From Lamellibrachia satsuma (lineage: Eukaryota; Annelida; Polychaeta; Sabellida; Siboglinidae), in the NCBI GenBank assembly GCA_033239005.1, contig BSQZ01000011.1, positions 11,291,001 through 11,355,000 on the forward strand: DNA of 64,000 nt. Direction: 5' to 3'. Positions 1-13,700 of the stretch are shown here, one piece after another (position 1 is the first letter of the stretch; each line of letters opens with the position of its first letter). The position numbers were made by a program, and so were the translations under genes. The notes under the pieces were generated by a model. That model saw nothing but the letters and a program-made list of their open reading frames with translations, searched no databases and had not been told where the DNA came from.

Positions 1-1038
1 AGATGCCCATGATTGAACTGAGATGCCCGTGGTTGAACTGTCCAAATTTATTAAGGATGGCCTAACCACTGCTCATTAGTAAAATGTATTTAAATCATAT
101 TATTGGTATAAAATACCAATCAGTATGCCAATTTTAACTAATTATTATATGGTGTTCCGTAACAGCAGTGATTAAGGAATCACATTAAAATGCTCACATA
201 ATTTAGGTTAATCTGTGCGAGAGAGGAGAATAACCAATATGCCACCTGCTTGTTATGCAAATTTACTGTGAGGGATGATGTGGTATTTAAATGAGGCAAC
301 TCATAATTTGCAATATCAACAGTAATGATATTGCACATTGCACATGAAAATTCTTTCCTCTGATCCCAAAACCAGAGCTTAAATATTTTACTTTTTAAAT
401 TTATTTAGATGTTAATTGCATAGACAGAGAAGCCTGTGATGTGGTAGCCATTATGGATTCATGCAAATATCAGGAAATAATGCTACCAGGAAGCTAGTCA
501 TTACACAAACATTCAGAACCACAATCCATACAAAATTAGATAAACATCTAGATCGTTGTTGCAAACTCAGTGAATAGTAATTGCCAATAGTTATGCTGTT
601 ATTTTATTTCATGTTGTTGAAAAACACTACATTTAACTCCACAATAAGTTTAAAATAGAATAAAAGATCTTTAAAATGGTACATTTCCTGTGAATATGTG
701 GGGCAGTGAATTAGGTTCACAAGGTAAGGCCTTTTCTCAAATTTTCCACCGGTGTTTTCAGCATAAACAAGAATTTCCTATGTTCATTAGTTTGCTTGAC
801 ATACGAGCGACACATTGAAAAAGCTCCAGATCAATAGCACGACCCATTACGTCCATCTTTCATGTCTTGTTAGATGGCAGGTTTGTTTAATGACAAGAGT
901 GGGTGCTACTCAAGTCAGTTGTGGCATTAACTTGTTCATGCAACGACTAGCGCAACAAGCGCACCCGCTGCACAACCGAACAAGTGGCGTTGACCAGACA
1001 GCACTCATTGATGAAGTGGTGGCGTAATGAAGTGGCAG
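1..1038. other. Upstream non-coding DNA
   Basis: This A+T-rich stretch precedes gene 1. I see no convincing exon. The first 40 bases are two copies of a 20-bp unit (agatgcccatgattgaactg and a variant), so a tandem array may continue off the left edge. The short open frames near 815-1250 overlap on both strands and lack family resemblance. Confidence 0.5.
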
Positions 1039-1391
1039 TGACGTCAAGTAACCACAGCTCCCTAACGTGGCTGATCAGCCGGCGCAGGGGATGCGACAAT
1101 GGTGTAATCTCCCTCCGCCATGTGCTCACCTTCAATTGAATATTGATTGGTGGGCGGATCCTATACACTCGGCAAGAGAAACACTTCGGCAGAGGCACAA
1201 TTTCCTACGATCGCGTCTAATCATTTCGCGGTGCTCCACAGAAAGTTAATTGTTAATTCTCGTTGCGCTGTGTTCATCACTGGACAATGCCTGTCGTCGC
1301 GCAACTGGACACGCTGACCAGTCGCAGTGCATTGGAATGAGGACTTGACCGTAGCATGGTGTGTGTTAGCTAGACCCACTTGGGCCGGACC
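1039..1391 (+). promoter_or_regulatory. Probable promoter and 5'UTR of gene 1
   Basis: Seen: a perfect palindromic CRE-type octamer TGACGTCA at 1039-1046, an inverted CCAAT box (ATTGG) at 1146-1150 and a GC box core (GGGCGG) at 1152-1157. Local GC is higher than in the surrounding DNA. No clear TATA box is visible, and the transcription start is not determined. Two very short upstream frames (ATG...TGA near 1337 and ATG...TAG near 1356) lie before the presumed start codon and could damp translation. The assignment as promoter is inference from motif spacing and position just upstream of a signal-peptide exon. Confidence 0.35.
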
Positions 1392-1458
1392 ATGAGAGCA
1401 GGATATGGACTGCGTCTCCTGGCTTGCATTCTCGCGTTTGTCTGGGATGTTCATGGAG
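1392..1458 (+). CDS. Gene 1 exon 1: start codon and signal peptide
   Basis: The exon encodes 22 residues, [20 protein letters not shown] plus HG, a typical secretory leader with a basic n-region and hydrophobic core. It ends in phase 1 at a gtaggc donor. This ATG was chosen because it opens a leader peptide in the same phase as every later exon. The sequence before it carries only tiny upstream frames. Confidence 0.75.
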
Positions 1459-1698
1459 GTAGGCCATCTCGTTGTGAGTTTCAAACCACTCAATCAGTGT
1501 CATGTAAATGGTATGCAACTCTCTTCCTTGCCAGTGCAATTGTTTCATGCTAATCATCAACCTAAAACTGAAATGGTCCAAATCATTTTTTAGAGTTTTT
1601 TGGTAAAAGGTAAATGCTATCCTCTTTCCTTGATTGTTAAAAACGTTCCTTGTTTCCTGGATGTTTTCAGGACTAGGCAATGTTCTATTAAATGACAA

Positions 1699-1758
<60 letters not shown>

Positions 1759-4700
1759 CTAGTGTCAAGGCTATTCGAATCTGATGATCTTTTGAGGCCT
1801 TGGTCAAGTAGTCATCCTTTTACAGAACGTTATCACCAAGCTGACCTGTCTATGCTAGCACTGAGGGTGGTAACTGCCAGGGTGGTTGCTGCCAAGGTGG
1901 TCGCTGCCAGGGTGGTCACTGCCAGGGTTATAACTACCAGCGTGGTAACTGCCAGGGTCGTCGCTGCCAGGGTGGTCACTGCCAGGGTGGTTGCTGCTAG
2001 GGTGGTAACTGCCAGGGTGGTCACTGCCAGGGTGGTAACTGCCAGGGTGGTCGCTGCCAGGGTGGTCACTGCCAGTGTGGTTGCTGCCAAGGTGGTCACT
2101 GCCAGGGTGGTAACTGCCAGGGTGGTCGCTGCCAGGGTGGTCGCTGCCAGGGTGGTCGCTGCCAGGGTGTTTGCTGCCAGGGTGGTCGCTGCCAGGGTGC
2201 ATGTCTTCATTGGTGGTTCTTTTATGTCCCCAATTAAGGGAAGGGATCAACAGTAACTTGATCAACCAAACCACAGTCCCCATTGTAGAGAGCCAGGTTT
2301 CACACTAAACATACAGTTGCCAGATCCATGTCTTCAGCCCAGAACTCTGACATATAAATAGGAAATGCTACATCGCCTGTCAAGGTTCAAGTGCTTTATA
2401 CCAGTCTTCCGTGGTGGTGCTATTGTTTCATGCTGCATAAAGCAGAAATGACTAGTTATTTTAGGAATTTTTTTCTTGAGGAAAAGCAAAATGCATTCCT
2501 CTTTTCTTACAGTGATCGATAAAAATATGCCTAACAGCATGCCTACAGCATGAGTGTCTGAACTGAAACCACTGATTGTCTTTCAAACATAAGTGATGTT
2601 ACATAAGCCTGCAATCAAGTTGTTGCCTTAACTCTTTTGAGTTGATCAAGTTCCTATTACAGCTGTAATCAATTAAGAAGAGTCCAGTTGGTGAGGCTAT
2701 GAGTAGTTTCCTGAGAGTGTGTTGAGCTGTCTGGGAGATGACAGTCAAGGCCACTGAGACTGTCTGAGCTGTCGTTATGCAGACAGTTTAGAAGATTTAC
2801 ATAATCTGATGATGATAGAGCCACATAGCTTCTGTCTGTTCCATCCCGTCATCTCTTACACTTGCACAAGGTCTTCAATGAAAGTGTCTTGACATTGTCC
2901 TTCTGGTGGTCTCCATGATATGTTAGGGTATCTTGGATGGTTTCCATGAATATGTTAGTGTCCTTCAGATGATCTCCTTTAATGTTTTCATCTGAAGGAC
3001 ACTAACACATTTATGGAAACCATCCAAGACATCATATCTCCTTTAATGTGTTTAGGGTGCCTTTGGATGGATTCCACGAATGTGGTTGCATCCTTCAGAT
3101 GGTCTCCATAAATGAGCTAGGGTCCAGTGCTAGCATCAGGGTCCGACAAATGGTCCAAGAAGATGTAACTGTCCTTAAGATGATTTCGTGAAATACATCA
3201 GGGTCCTCCTGGTGATCTTCATGAAGATGTCGGGGTCCTTCAGATGGTATCCACAAATGTGCCAGGTTCTTTAGATGGTCTCCATGAAGGTTTCATGGTT
3301 CATCATATGGTGTTTTCTAATTTATGTTCATGACTTTCTATTTTATTTCAATCTCACCCATTCCCTGTGTTACCAAACTTCTACTTTTCCCAATTTCTGG
3401 GGTTATGTTTGTTCCCTCATCTGGTGCCATCGTGGTAGGGCTAATTATATTTATACCCTGCTGATGCTTAATGGCAGAACACTGAGCTCGTTTGCTACAG
3501 GAACACACAAAGAGTGATTGTTGGTAAAGGTCATTTGATAATTGTACCAACAGCAAATTAATATGAATCAATAAAAAGGTAGCTTGGCAGCTAGCACAAA
3601 CATGCTCATCAAGAAAAATACAATAAAATACAATACATGTATATCAAATGAGATATCGCTTAGTTGCCAATACAAAGTTGCTCATTGAGAAACAATTATT
3701 AAATGACAAAAGTAGAAGTAACAAAGGTGGGGCGGTCCTTTGTCCCACCAGGCCTCCAGTAATAGAGGCCCAACCCCCACCCAGGGCTAATTATATTTTA
3801 GTAAGGTCTTTTATTTTTATCAGTCGGTTTGCAGATCTACCAACCCAATGTTTTTTTAAAAAACTGCATTTTTTCTGACCAACCCAATTTTGTGTTTTAA
3901 AAAATCTGTAAGCCAACTAATTAAAAAAAAAATAAAAGACAGCTGTATATAATTTATCATACAACACTGTTACTGAACACACTCAAGCTGTCTACTCCAT
4001 GTCCTGTATGCTCCAGAGCTGGTTCTGTTCAACTTCCCCAGGCATTGGGTATGCTTGGCACAGAGCCAAGGAAGGTGTCGGGAGCGCGCATGGCTCGATG
4101 TCCCACGAGGGTTTGCCGCGTTCCAGGGCGGCATTTTCTTGGTAACTGTAGTGGAAAGATTACGTCGCTGCCTTTTATCATATTGGTCAGGGAAGGTGGG
4201 AAGCGCGTGAGCAGAACCACGGAACAAGTGTGACATTAACTTCACAAAGCCTTATCTCTCCGATGTCGTATGCTTTATTAGAGCTGAGCTAGACATCTAT
4301 TAGCAACCGTAGCATTTACAGTTGTGACTGCTCGAACATATATCTTCTTTTAAGGTTCACCTAATGTTCCCAGTTCTTCTGATTGTGACTTAAACAGGCA
4401 CAGGGGTTCCCTCCATTTCTGAGTGCACAGGTGGCGTCTTCCAACATGGGGATAGCGGGGATATTTGATGGGAGGCGTTAGTGAAACGACTGAGCGAAAT
4501 AGACAACCGAAACGTTTGACATTATGTTGATAGTGTTATCTCATCTTTGAGGCTGCCTCATTAGGCAGCTGGGAGTCAGTCGAGTATGTCCCTTGATTGT
4601 TATTAAACATGTTGGTGTCAGAATTCATCTTTCGACGTCATATGTCAGTGTGGGGAGTACAGAACAATTTACGAGGGTTGGCGTAAATCAATAAATGTAA

Positions 4701-7700
4701 TTTGTCGGCGCGTGCAAGTACTTGCAAGGTGACGTTCTCCACGGCGACTTGATCAGTATGTGCGTGATAAAACAGTTTGTTTTCTGAAAAAGGCTGTAGA
4801 GACACAGACAGATTAAAGTGGTTGCGCCACACACTTAATGACTACCTTCAGGGTTGTCTGGGCCATAAAGAACGACTATCAGGTGAAGTTAATGCTAATG
4901 CCAATGGGGAAGTTAGGACTATTTGGAATGAAAGAAACTTTTTCAAAGTAATGCCAAACATCTCCATTAGTTTCTAAAATAACCTTGGAAAAGTGGAATT
5001 TCCACATGGATAAGGGTTGTGTCATGGAGAAAAACGTTTAAAAATTTGGAGGAACCTTGCGAATTTCATATAGATGGAGGGAATGCTATATGAGAATGTT
5101 ACATAAATCAGTTACAACTGCACTCTAATTAAAACTGCTTCCTCAACTGATTTAGCCTACCACAAATCCGGTTCATTGGTGTCCAAATATGTAGTGTGTG
5201 AATAGTTTACGTAACATCCGCAGTCGATTTAATAAAAAAAAATCCTATTTTTTTCAAATCATTGAAAGAATTGACTTTAGTCATTAGATCGGGTAAGGAT
5301 CAAAATAGTGGATATCCAAAATGGTAAGCACTGTGTATGTCAATGCTGTCATGGGCGTGACCTCCATCCTCTTCCCGATCACATGACATTGTTACGAAAT
5401 TTCACCAAGGAAGAAAATCGTGATTTTTCAGCAATTCTGTTTTCATTTCAGTTAATGCTTGAACAAGCATTAACTAATTTAATAGTTTATCTGATGATTC
5501 TGTTTTTTTTTGCAGAATTTATTTGAAATGAGAGTAGCAAAAAAATGTAATTGATTAATCACCTTTAAATGTAAACAAATCTAAGATTAGTTTTGTTATC
5601 GTTCTTGAAAATAATCAACCCAATTGTGCTTTGCCAATCACCTCGACACACATTTTCGCAGTAACATGAGATGTTATTGCAGAAAGTTACTAAAACAAAC
5701 AGGAAGATTGGATTATCATAATCATTTCGGGCACTGATAATAAATCTAATCATTGCTATGTTAATTCAATTGGATTTTTGGTATTATGGAAAATATATTA
5801 AAGTTATCATTCTCATGAAGCTTGGCTCGTCAATAACTGGTCAATGGTAGCATCTGTGACCAATGTACACACAGCCAAATTTATCAGTGCATTGATGATA
5901 ATGGCCAGCAATAGCCAGCAGCACCTGAGAAAATACAGATATGCACGGTCAACTCCGACCGGAATTGTTCATGATAGTAGCATGTCACATTTGAGAGCAG
6001 TTGTGACAACGACAGCCGGTGTCAATTACGTGCACTGTCAAACACAGAAATAGATGTCATAGTGAATTATATATCCTGCCATTGCCATAGATGTCATAGT
6101 GAATTATATATCCTGCCATTGCTTCTCAGTTCATTTGCTATTTGAAAACTCTTGTGATATTAGTTGCTAGTGGCATTTATTATCCGAAAATAAACTGAAA
6201 GCTTAAGAGATAATTAACAAAACTCTATATAAGAGTTTGTAATAATACATTTAATATGCCTACAATGGGCGACAAGCAGTGTTTTTAGAATAAGTGATAT
6301 GGACAAATTGCCCATGTGAGAATTGTATGTCATATTTACTGACTAAGATAAAAATTCAATATTTAATTAACTTATTAATTAAAAAATCTCTTAAGCACGT
6401 TGGTTTGTGATCTTTATAGCTGTTTGAATGAGCAGTTCACCTAAGTTTTTAAAAAATGGATAGAAATTTGATAGTACTACTTAAATTTTTGTAAGAGTTT
6501 TGACTATAAAAGTAATATTGTATTGTCAAAGAAATAATTTTAAAATTAATTGAACAGTCATTGTAATAAATGCACCTAATAAAAATTATTTTAGTGTTAA
6601 GGTAAACTGGTTGTAAATTTTTTATAACAGGTTTTGCCCATGTGACCTACTATTCTGCTCCTATTAGCTGTCTACAAGTAAGCAGTTTGTAGTTATTCTT
6701 TGAAATAACAAAGATGGTTGGATAATTGGGTAGCCTTTCATAACGAATGTGAGGTAAACCTGGGGATTCAACTGGTTTTAATGATTTTTTAGCTTCAAAA
6801 CAGTGTCTTCTCGCCTGGAGACAGGTGAAGCATGTCATATATGTGTGGCGTATTACGCACAGTGTTATCAGTATTTAAATACACTTTGGATCTAGTTTAC
6901 GAACTACTTCCTTAAACATCAACTCTGATTTACATATCTGTGTGTTTATGAAATTTGCTTCAGCTATACAATTTCATGTAGTTCCCTGGAATTTTACAAA
7001 CTTTACGATGATATTGAAGATGTTTCTACAAATACCAACCATGAGTGATTATTTCCTGCCGCATGTGATAGTTTCTACAAAAGGATTACTAAACCTGAAA
7101 GTTTGACACTAGCATTTATGTATTCCTAGAATATAAGTCTTTTGTGTTATTCCTGGAACTTAGTGCTAATGTTTCTGGGTATTACAAGCATATTGTGACA
7201 AGTATCTCTGTTGCAAAATGGATTTACACAAGATGATGTCATCGCTGCGACAAGGCGATTGCTACTTCATTAGAAAACGTCATGACCATTTTGCATGACA
7301 TGCGATGTTGCTTCAACATCGGATTAGTTCGATATCACCTCGTTAAAAACCATCTTAAGCTCAGTGATGGTGGTACTCAACGACAATGCTGACAGAGTGT
7401 AAGAAAATTAGACATTTAAAGCTGCAAAGTCTGTTGTTTGTTTTGTCATAAAATCATACTATATATCTATTCTCCATCAACTATATCTATTCTGACATCT
7501 GGACCACCCAAATGTGTTCAATTGAACCAAATAAAAAAAATTAACGTTAAAAGTTATCTGTTTAATTTTAATGTTTCGGGGGTGAATATCATGTTTGCAT
7601 TGCGTGCGGAGGAACATAATTTTGCAGGTGTCAATGATTTGCCAATCACGTGATTCTCTTCAAAAATAGGATCAGTTCCATTGCAAGCAGTGCCACAGCA

Positions 7701-10700
7701 AGACATTGCTGTGGCATACTGTTTACATGGGTTGATCAAACTGCAATCTGGTCACATGTGACAGCGTCGCGTCGTGTAAACCCAGCTTTGATTGTGACTA
7801 CTTTCTGTCTTCAGCCTGCAGTATTGGGTGCCCAGACGGTCAGTATGAGTCGAATCCATGCACCACGTTCACCGATCGCAAATGCACAGGTAGATGGGAA
7901 AACGATTGTAATTTCACCGCAAACATTTTAAGTGAAACATACACTTGGCTTGAGGGAGTGGGCTTTCCATGGATATATTCATTATTCATTTTAATGTGAT
8001 GTTTGAATTAATTTAAGAACTATTCTAATTGTGTGGAACAAGAAGACTGACACAATCTTTATGACAACCTCAAACAGTGTCGTAAAGATTATGTTAAAAG
8101 CACAATTTCTCACAGTTTGATGGTTTCTGTTGAATTGTCTCTGGACATTTTGATACATTGATATCATCCACCATATAGATGGGGAAATTGATAATACTGT
8201 TCTCTGTCAACCTATTATTTTTCACTGTTGTAGAAGAGAACTGAATTATTTTTACTTGGTGTATAACACATTGTTGTGTGTGCATGCGAGTGTGAAAGAG
8301 TGTGCATGGTACTAAGTGTAAATGTTATCACCATGATTTGTGGAGCCACACATGTTAAGCTACAGTAACTGTTTTCTTGTGATTTTGTAGACTGTACGCT
8401 TTGCAAAGATTCGCTGTACGAAGTGAGACCATGTACAGCAACCAGTGACCGCGAGTGTATACGTAAGTAGGAAGTCATGCATGCATAGTTGAACTGACCT
8501 TAATCATAACTAACCTTATTCACCCCACAGTTGAACTAACCTTATTCACCCCACAGCTGAACTAACCTTGTTCACCATACAGCTGAACTTAACCTTGTTC
8601 ACCACACAGCTGAACTTAACCTTGTTCACCCCACAGCTGAACTGAACCATATTCACCTCACAGTTGAACTAACATTATTCACCCCACAGTTGAACTAAAC
8701 TTATTCACCCCACAGCTGAACTGAACCTTATTCACCCCAGAACATATTAACCTAACGCTGTGGGGTTACATTGTCTGACAGACTGAGGGAAACTGTTCCA
8801 CAGTACAGATACCCCTTTAGAGAAGGCGTGGTCTACAAAAAAATCAAATGTTTTGAGACATGTAATGGGCTCATCCAACAATCCTGTGGAATTGGATCGT
8901 AGGAAGCGTGTGGGTTGATAGTCACTGATAGCCAAAGTGTGGAAACTGTTATGACGACAATTACTCACCCATCACCTCGTGGTAGACTTCGGCGTCATTT
9001 CGTCATCTGCTACAGGGGTGTACTTAAACATGTACATGGTTTGTGTATCATTCCTTAATCTGAAAGACTGGCATTAAATCCTTGTCCTGGCAAGACATCT
9101 ACCTTGAGAGGTAGTCTTTAGCATCCTGGCCAAACCAGGAGATGAAGCATGCAGGGTCATGTCCTCTACCTTAATTTATTTCATGATTACTACGGGGCTT
9201 TCCAGTTCCTTGCAAGATGCCATTTTCTGGCTAGACCACGGAAATTTCCATCATCTCGCTCCTATCCATTTGGCCTGTTTCCAAACCAGTTCAGCCAGGC
9301 ACAATCATCTCACTCTGCGTGCACCAGACAGATGGTAACCTGCAGTGTTGAGAATGCCAACCACTCAGTCCAAACACTAGTTATTTCTGGGTTGCACCTT
9401 TTCTAATCTTGGACTTGTGGCACATTTTGATTGTGGATGGCCGAAATATCTGAATGCCAACGGGTCATGTTGAGCAGTTCCGCTGGGATCTGAACTCATT
9501 ACTCGCCTAGTGTTCATCAGACTGATGCAACAGGGGAACATTCCCTCTCGTCTCGCTGATGATCATATCTATTTCGGTTTGAAAGCTTTGCTGGAGCGAT
9601 TTTGCTACTGGTGAGGGGAAAGACTGCAATTTTGTCTTAGACATCGCGTGATCCCCCACATGTTCACGTGTGTGGGTTAAAATCTGCTCAAAGACGCTAA
9701 CAAGATAATACTAAGTTACGTATAAAATAAGTTGAAAACTTAAGATTGAAAATTTTTTTAAAAGACAAGTGAACATAAGTTAAATCGATGAAATTAATTA
9801 AATAAACAAGTTAAACAAATAAGTTAAATAAACAACTAAATAAAGTCGATACATTACATAAACGTATAAATTAAGCAGATAAGTTAAATAAAAACAAGTA
9901 AAATAAATAATACACAAAAAAATAAGTAAAACGTCCTACTTGGTAGTCATTAATCATATTATATAGTATAAATGATATCTATCCTAACATATTGACAGTC
10001 CAAATGTGGTTTAATGAACCACAGTGAATATAATTTTATGGTTAACTGTTTATGAATATCGACCTGACCGTTCAGTACATTATCGCTCAGTACGTTACCG
10101 CTCAGTAAGTTACCGCTCAGTAAGTTACCGCTCAGTACATTCGTTAACAGCTGTCTATAATTTCCAATTACTTACCTGGTACTTATTCCTCCTCATGTCT
10201 ACTGGCAACACTTTCCAGTGGACAAAGGCATTCATGGGATCACATGATGGTCATAAATAACATGTGTAACTTTACGTGCACTTTGCATGCCCTGTAAACA
10301 TGATATTCGCTCCGAAATATTCAAATTAAACAGGAAACAGTCAATATGTATTTTTATGTGATTCGTTAACACTCATTCAAGATGTTGAAATAGATACAAT
10401 TTAAACAACGTAACATGATTTTAGTTATTAAATAGAAATTATCAGATTTTGTACCTTTAAATTACTGGCAGTAAATTTTGAACAGTATAAATAAATGTTA
10501 TCTTGTAAACTAAATGTTTTGCATTGTGAGTAATTTTTTATGTCGATTTTGGTATAACAATAATAAATGGGTTGCTTAAAGGAACCTGTTGTGTTCTTTT
10601 AGGACATTTGTAAAGTGTACAAATTGTAATTGATCATCCAGTGGCGAAGCATATATCAATATATCTACATTGCAGTACATGATAATGTGTAAGTTACATG

Positions 10701-13700
10701 CGTCTGGGAGTACCATTGATTTTTTTCGCGCATACAATTATATGTGTAAATTCTTTTGTGTTGATCACTTTTCATTTACCAATGAATATCAACAGTTATA
10801 ATGAATTACCATCAATCTATAGAAACACAGAAAATTACTACCAAATTATTTATGCATTATAATTATGTGATTAATCTTATGCTATTCATTAATATTTATA
10901 ATGGCATGGTTTATTCAGGTGTGACACTTAGCTGATGTGTGCATGTGGTAACAGTAAACCATGGTATTTTATCAACAATAATTTAACTTTTCTCGAAAAA
11001 AACGGACTGACATTTCCACAGATGTTGCTTAAACTGAGTGTTCCTTAACAGGAAATTGCAATATTTATTGCATTTTATGTAAGCCCAGACAACAACACTG
11101 TTCTATGAAGCATTCAGCCATGTCACAATCAAGCCACAACAGCTATGCACAAAATCCATGGGGTGATGCATAAACCCAGACAACAACACTGTTCAACGAA
11201 GCATTCAGCCATGTCACAGTTAAAACAAAAGTTATTCATACACGTAATACTATCACTTTCTGTTGCATGTAGATGTGTAACCTTGATCTTCTCTTTATGT
11301 TGTTGTTGTTGTTTGTTGTGGCTGCTGCTGTTGTTGTTGACAATTATCAAAATGTTCTATTTCCAGATGTGGCGCACCCTCTCCTTATCGCAGGAGAGAA
11401 GACAACAGCCACATTTCTGGAGGGTAAGTTCTGTGCACGTACCCCCACCTCTGCTCCCCGCCTCCACCCCCTGCCTCTGCCTCCCACCCCACCTTGCCCC
11501 CCACCCCCGCCTCCGCCCCCCCCCCACCCCCATGAATTGCCAACTCCATTCTGTGTGCTTGCTGCCCAACACATGTGTCCTGGTGCTAGTTCGTGTCGAT
11601 ATACTTGTAGTATGACTCATGTTTGTAAGAATACATTAACAAAAATACATTGAACTACATGAAAAAAATGGCCAAACATGTCACTGAAATTTCCAGTAAC
11701 AACAAGCAAAATGTCAAAAGTAATTCCAATAATAAAGATGATATTAAAATTAACAGCACTACTAACTACTTGATAAAAGTAAAATAAATAATAGTAACAA
11801 TTTGAAGCGACAAACTAATGATCGATCTTCAGTAATAACATAATGATAAATAATGAAAACATCATTAATTGGAATCATATCACAGTATGCTATTTTTAGG
11901 AGAGACAAGATTGCCATTTTAACCACACATTGCTGGATGCTTCTACTTGACCTAAGCATGTCACCACTGCTATATGTTCACTGTATTTCTTGCATTGCGA
12001 CTGTCACCCATCCTACTGCCATGGTGTCTTCCCACTTGTCTCACTAGTTTCATGGTTTGCAGTTCAAACTCCATGAAACATCACAGTTAATTCACTTTGG
12101 CAAATTTTTTCCATTTGTCTTTATACTGTGCAGTATTGAATGTGGTCCACATAATTGCAGTGCTCGCGTGTGGCTGCAGGATAATTCTTACACAAATCTT
12201 CTGCTTCGTGAGTGTGGCTTTTTGTTGTGACGATCGCAGACTCGGACGTGCAGGTATGAACGAAGGTCTGTCACTGCGGTGCACAAAGACTTGTGCCGCT
12301 ACTGGAAGCTAATCACTGACCTTATGTAGTCGGTTGGTTGATGGCTACGTTTGAACACAATCAATTTGCGGCAGTGCTCTTAAATCATGTTCGTGTTTTA
12401 TATGCAGACTGTCTTTTTGTGCAGTTTCTGCTAGCGTCTGGAATGACATATTTTACTTGGATACAGATCTTGTGTGTAGACTGCGTATGGATTTTCTCTG
12501 CATCTTAGACAGCCTGGTTAGACACATGGCCATGGGCTCGTATAGAATGCCTTTATGATTGGCTGCCGCAGTCACTTTCTTGTCGCTCACATTCATATAT
12601 CATCTCTGCAATTTCTGTTATTCTGTTTCTTGGAACACAATTGAGACAGAATCTTTGAAACAATGTAGGCATAATTCACAATTTCACAGTTATTTTTAAC
12701 CATTAAATCTACCTTTCCAACAATTGCCTCAACATAGTTTGAAAAGCTGTTTTCTTTAGTTTGGCAATGCACGTGGTAGTCGCTTGTGATAAGATGTTAA
12801 TGCAGAAAGATAAGTGAATAAAAACTAACTATGATTTTCTACTGAATGTGGTTTGGTTAATGAAGAATATGTTTTTGTTATGTTTGCACTTCTGGATTAA
12901 AAATACTTTTAAATGTTAAACAATACAGTTTCTCCTTATCGTACTTATTTTGTAATTAAAAATAATTTGCATCATTGCATATTATCTTGTTTTTACACTG
13001 ACATTGTAATGCTAATACAAACTTCATCCTTCTTGCCTTCGGTCACACAAAACAGGTATCAAGTTTGGCAGTTTCTTGCCAGGTTTTCTGTTTTAGTTTA
13101 TTCTCCCTGGAACCGTTTGTTTTTCCTAGCGCTCTATTGCCATGGGAAGTCCTATTAAAACTGTTTCTAGTTATATTCTTTCCGTGAAGGCATCTTGCAT
13201 GTCTGGTTTGTCTGTTAGAACCTCCCAACATAAATTCTATGAACGTTTGAAGCGTCTATGTGTTTTTCTAGTTGTGTGTACTTTGAGTTTATGTGATAGA
13301 TAACAAGCCACATTGAACAACAATCTTCAAGGGATATATCACTGAATGAAATAAAAATTTTATAATTACATACACATTTTCAGTACATAAATCAACCATT
13401 CTATAATTGGTACAGCTAATGGGCTGCATTTTTTTTCATTAAACACGTTTAGCATTATATATAATATTAATAATTTTAACTGGAAAGAGTTTTATCTGGT
13501 GTTTAGGTTGTTTTAGCTGATGTTTCGAACCTATCACTATTTGCATGTGCAGATATTACCTGCAATCTCAACTAGGGTAACTGAATCAGTTAAAACAGTG
13601 AAAATAATGTCTTGTCAAGGATAATCAAGAGTTATCATCTTTATCAGGCTTAAATCTGAATTTATTACTGAGTTATTTGCATGTTTGTCAATAATTGAGT

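Larger units (their letters stand above)
1459..7814 (+). other. Gene 1 intron 1
   Basis: This is a 6.4-kb A+T-rich intron. It holds a (TA)n/(TG)n tract (about 1701-1759), a 15-bp minisatellite, a 42-bp-arm hairpin inside degenerate repeats, a 24-nt palindrome and a 37-bp tandem duplication, listed separately. The segment at about 5245-5290 resembles 38730-38770 (shared 'attagatcgggt' context), suggesting a dispersed repeat. I see no further exon, though a short one could be missed. Confidence 0.6.
8463..11366 (+). other. Gene 1 intron 3
   Basis: It contains a 26-bp minisatellite, a minus-strand LINE end, a 15-bp array and a roughly 50-bp direct duplication (about 11080-11129 and 11171-11221, beginning cccagacaacaacactgttc). 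The remainder is A+T-rich without recognised features. Confidence 0.6.

Noticed and set aside
1741..2283. Open frames of 125-171 codons on both strands
   Set aside because: They lie wholly in a 15-bp minisatellite whose period keeps frames open; no start, splice or homology support.
8488..8748. Regular repeat spacing resembling a CRISPR array
   Set aside because: Units are adjacent with no variable spacers, and the host is clearly an intron-bearing animal.
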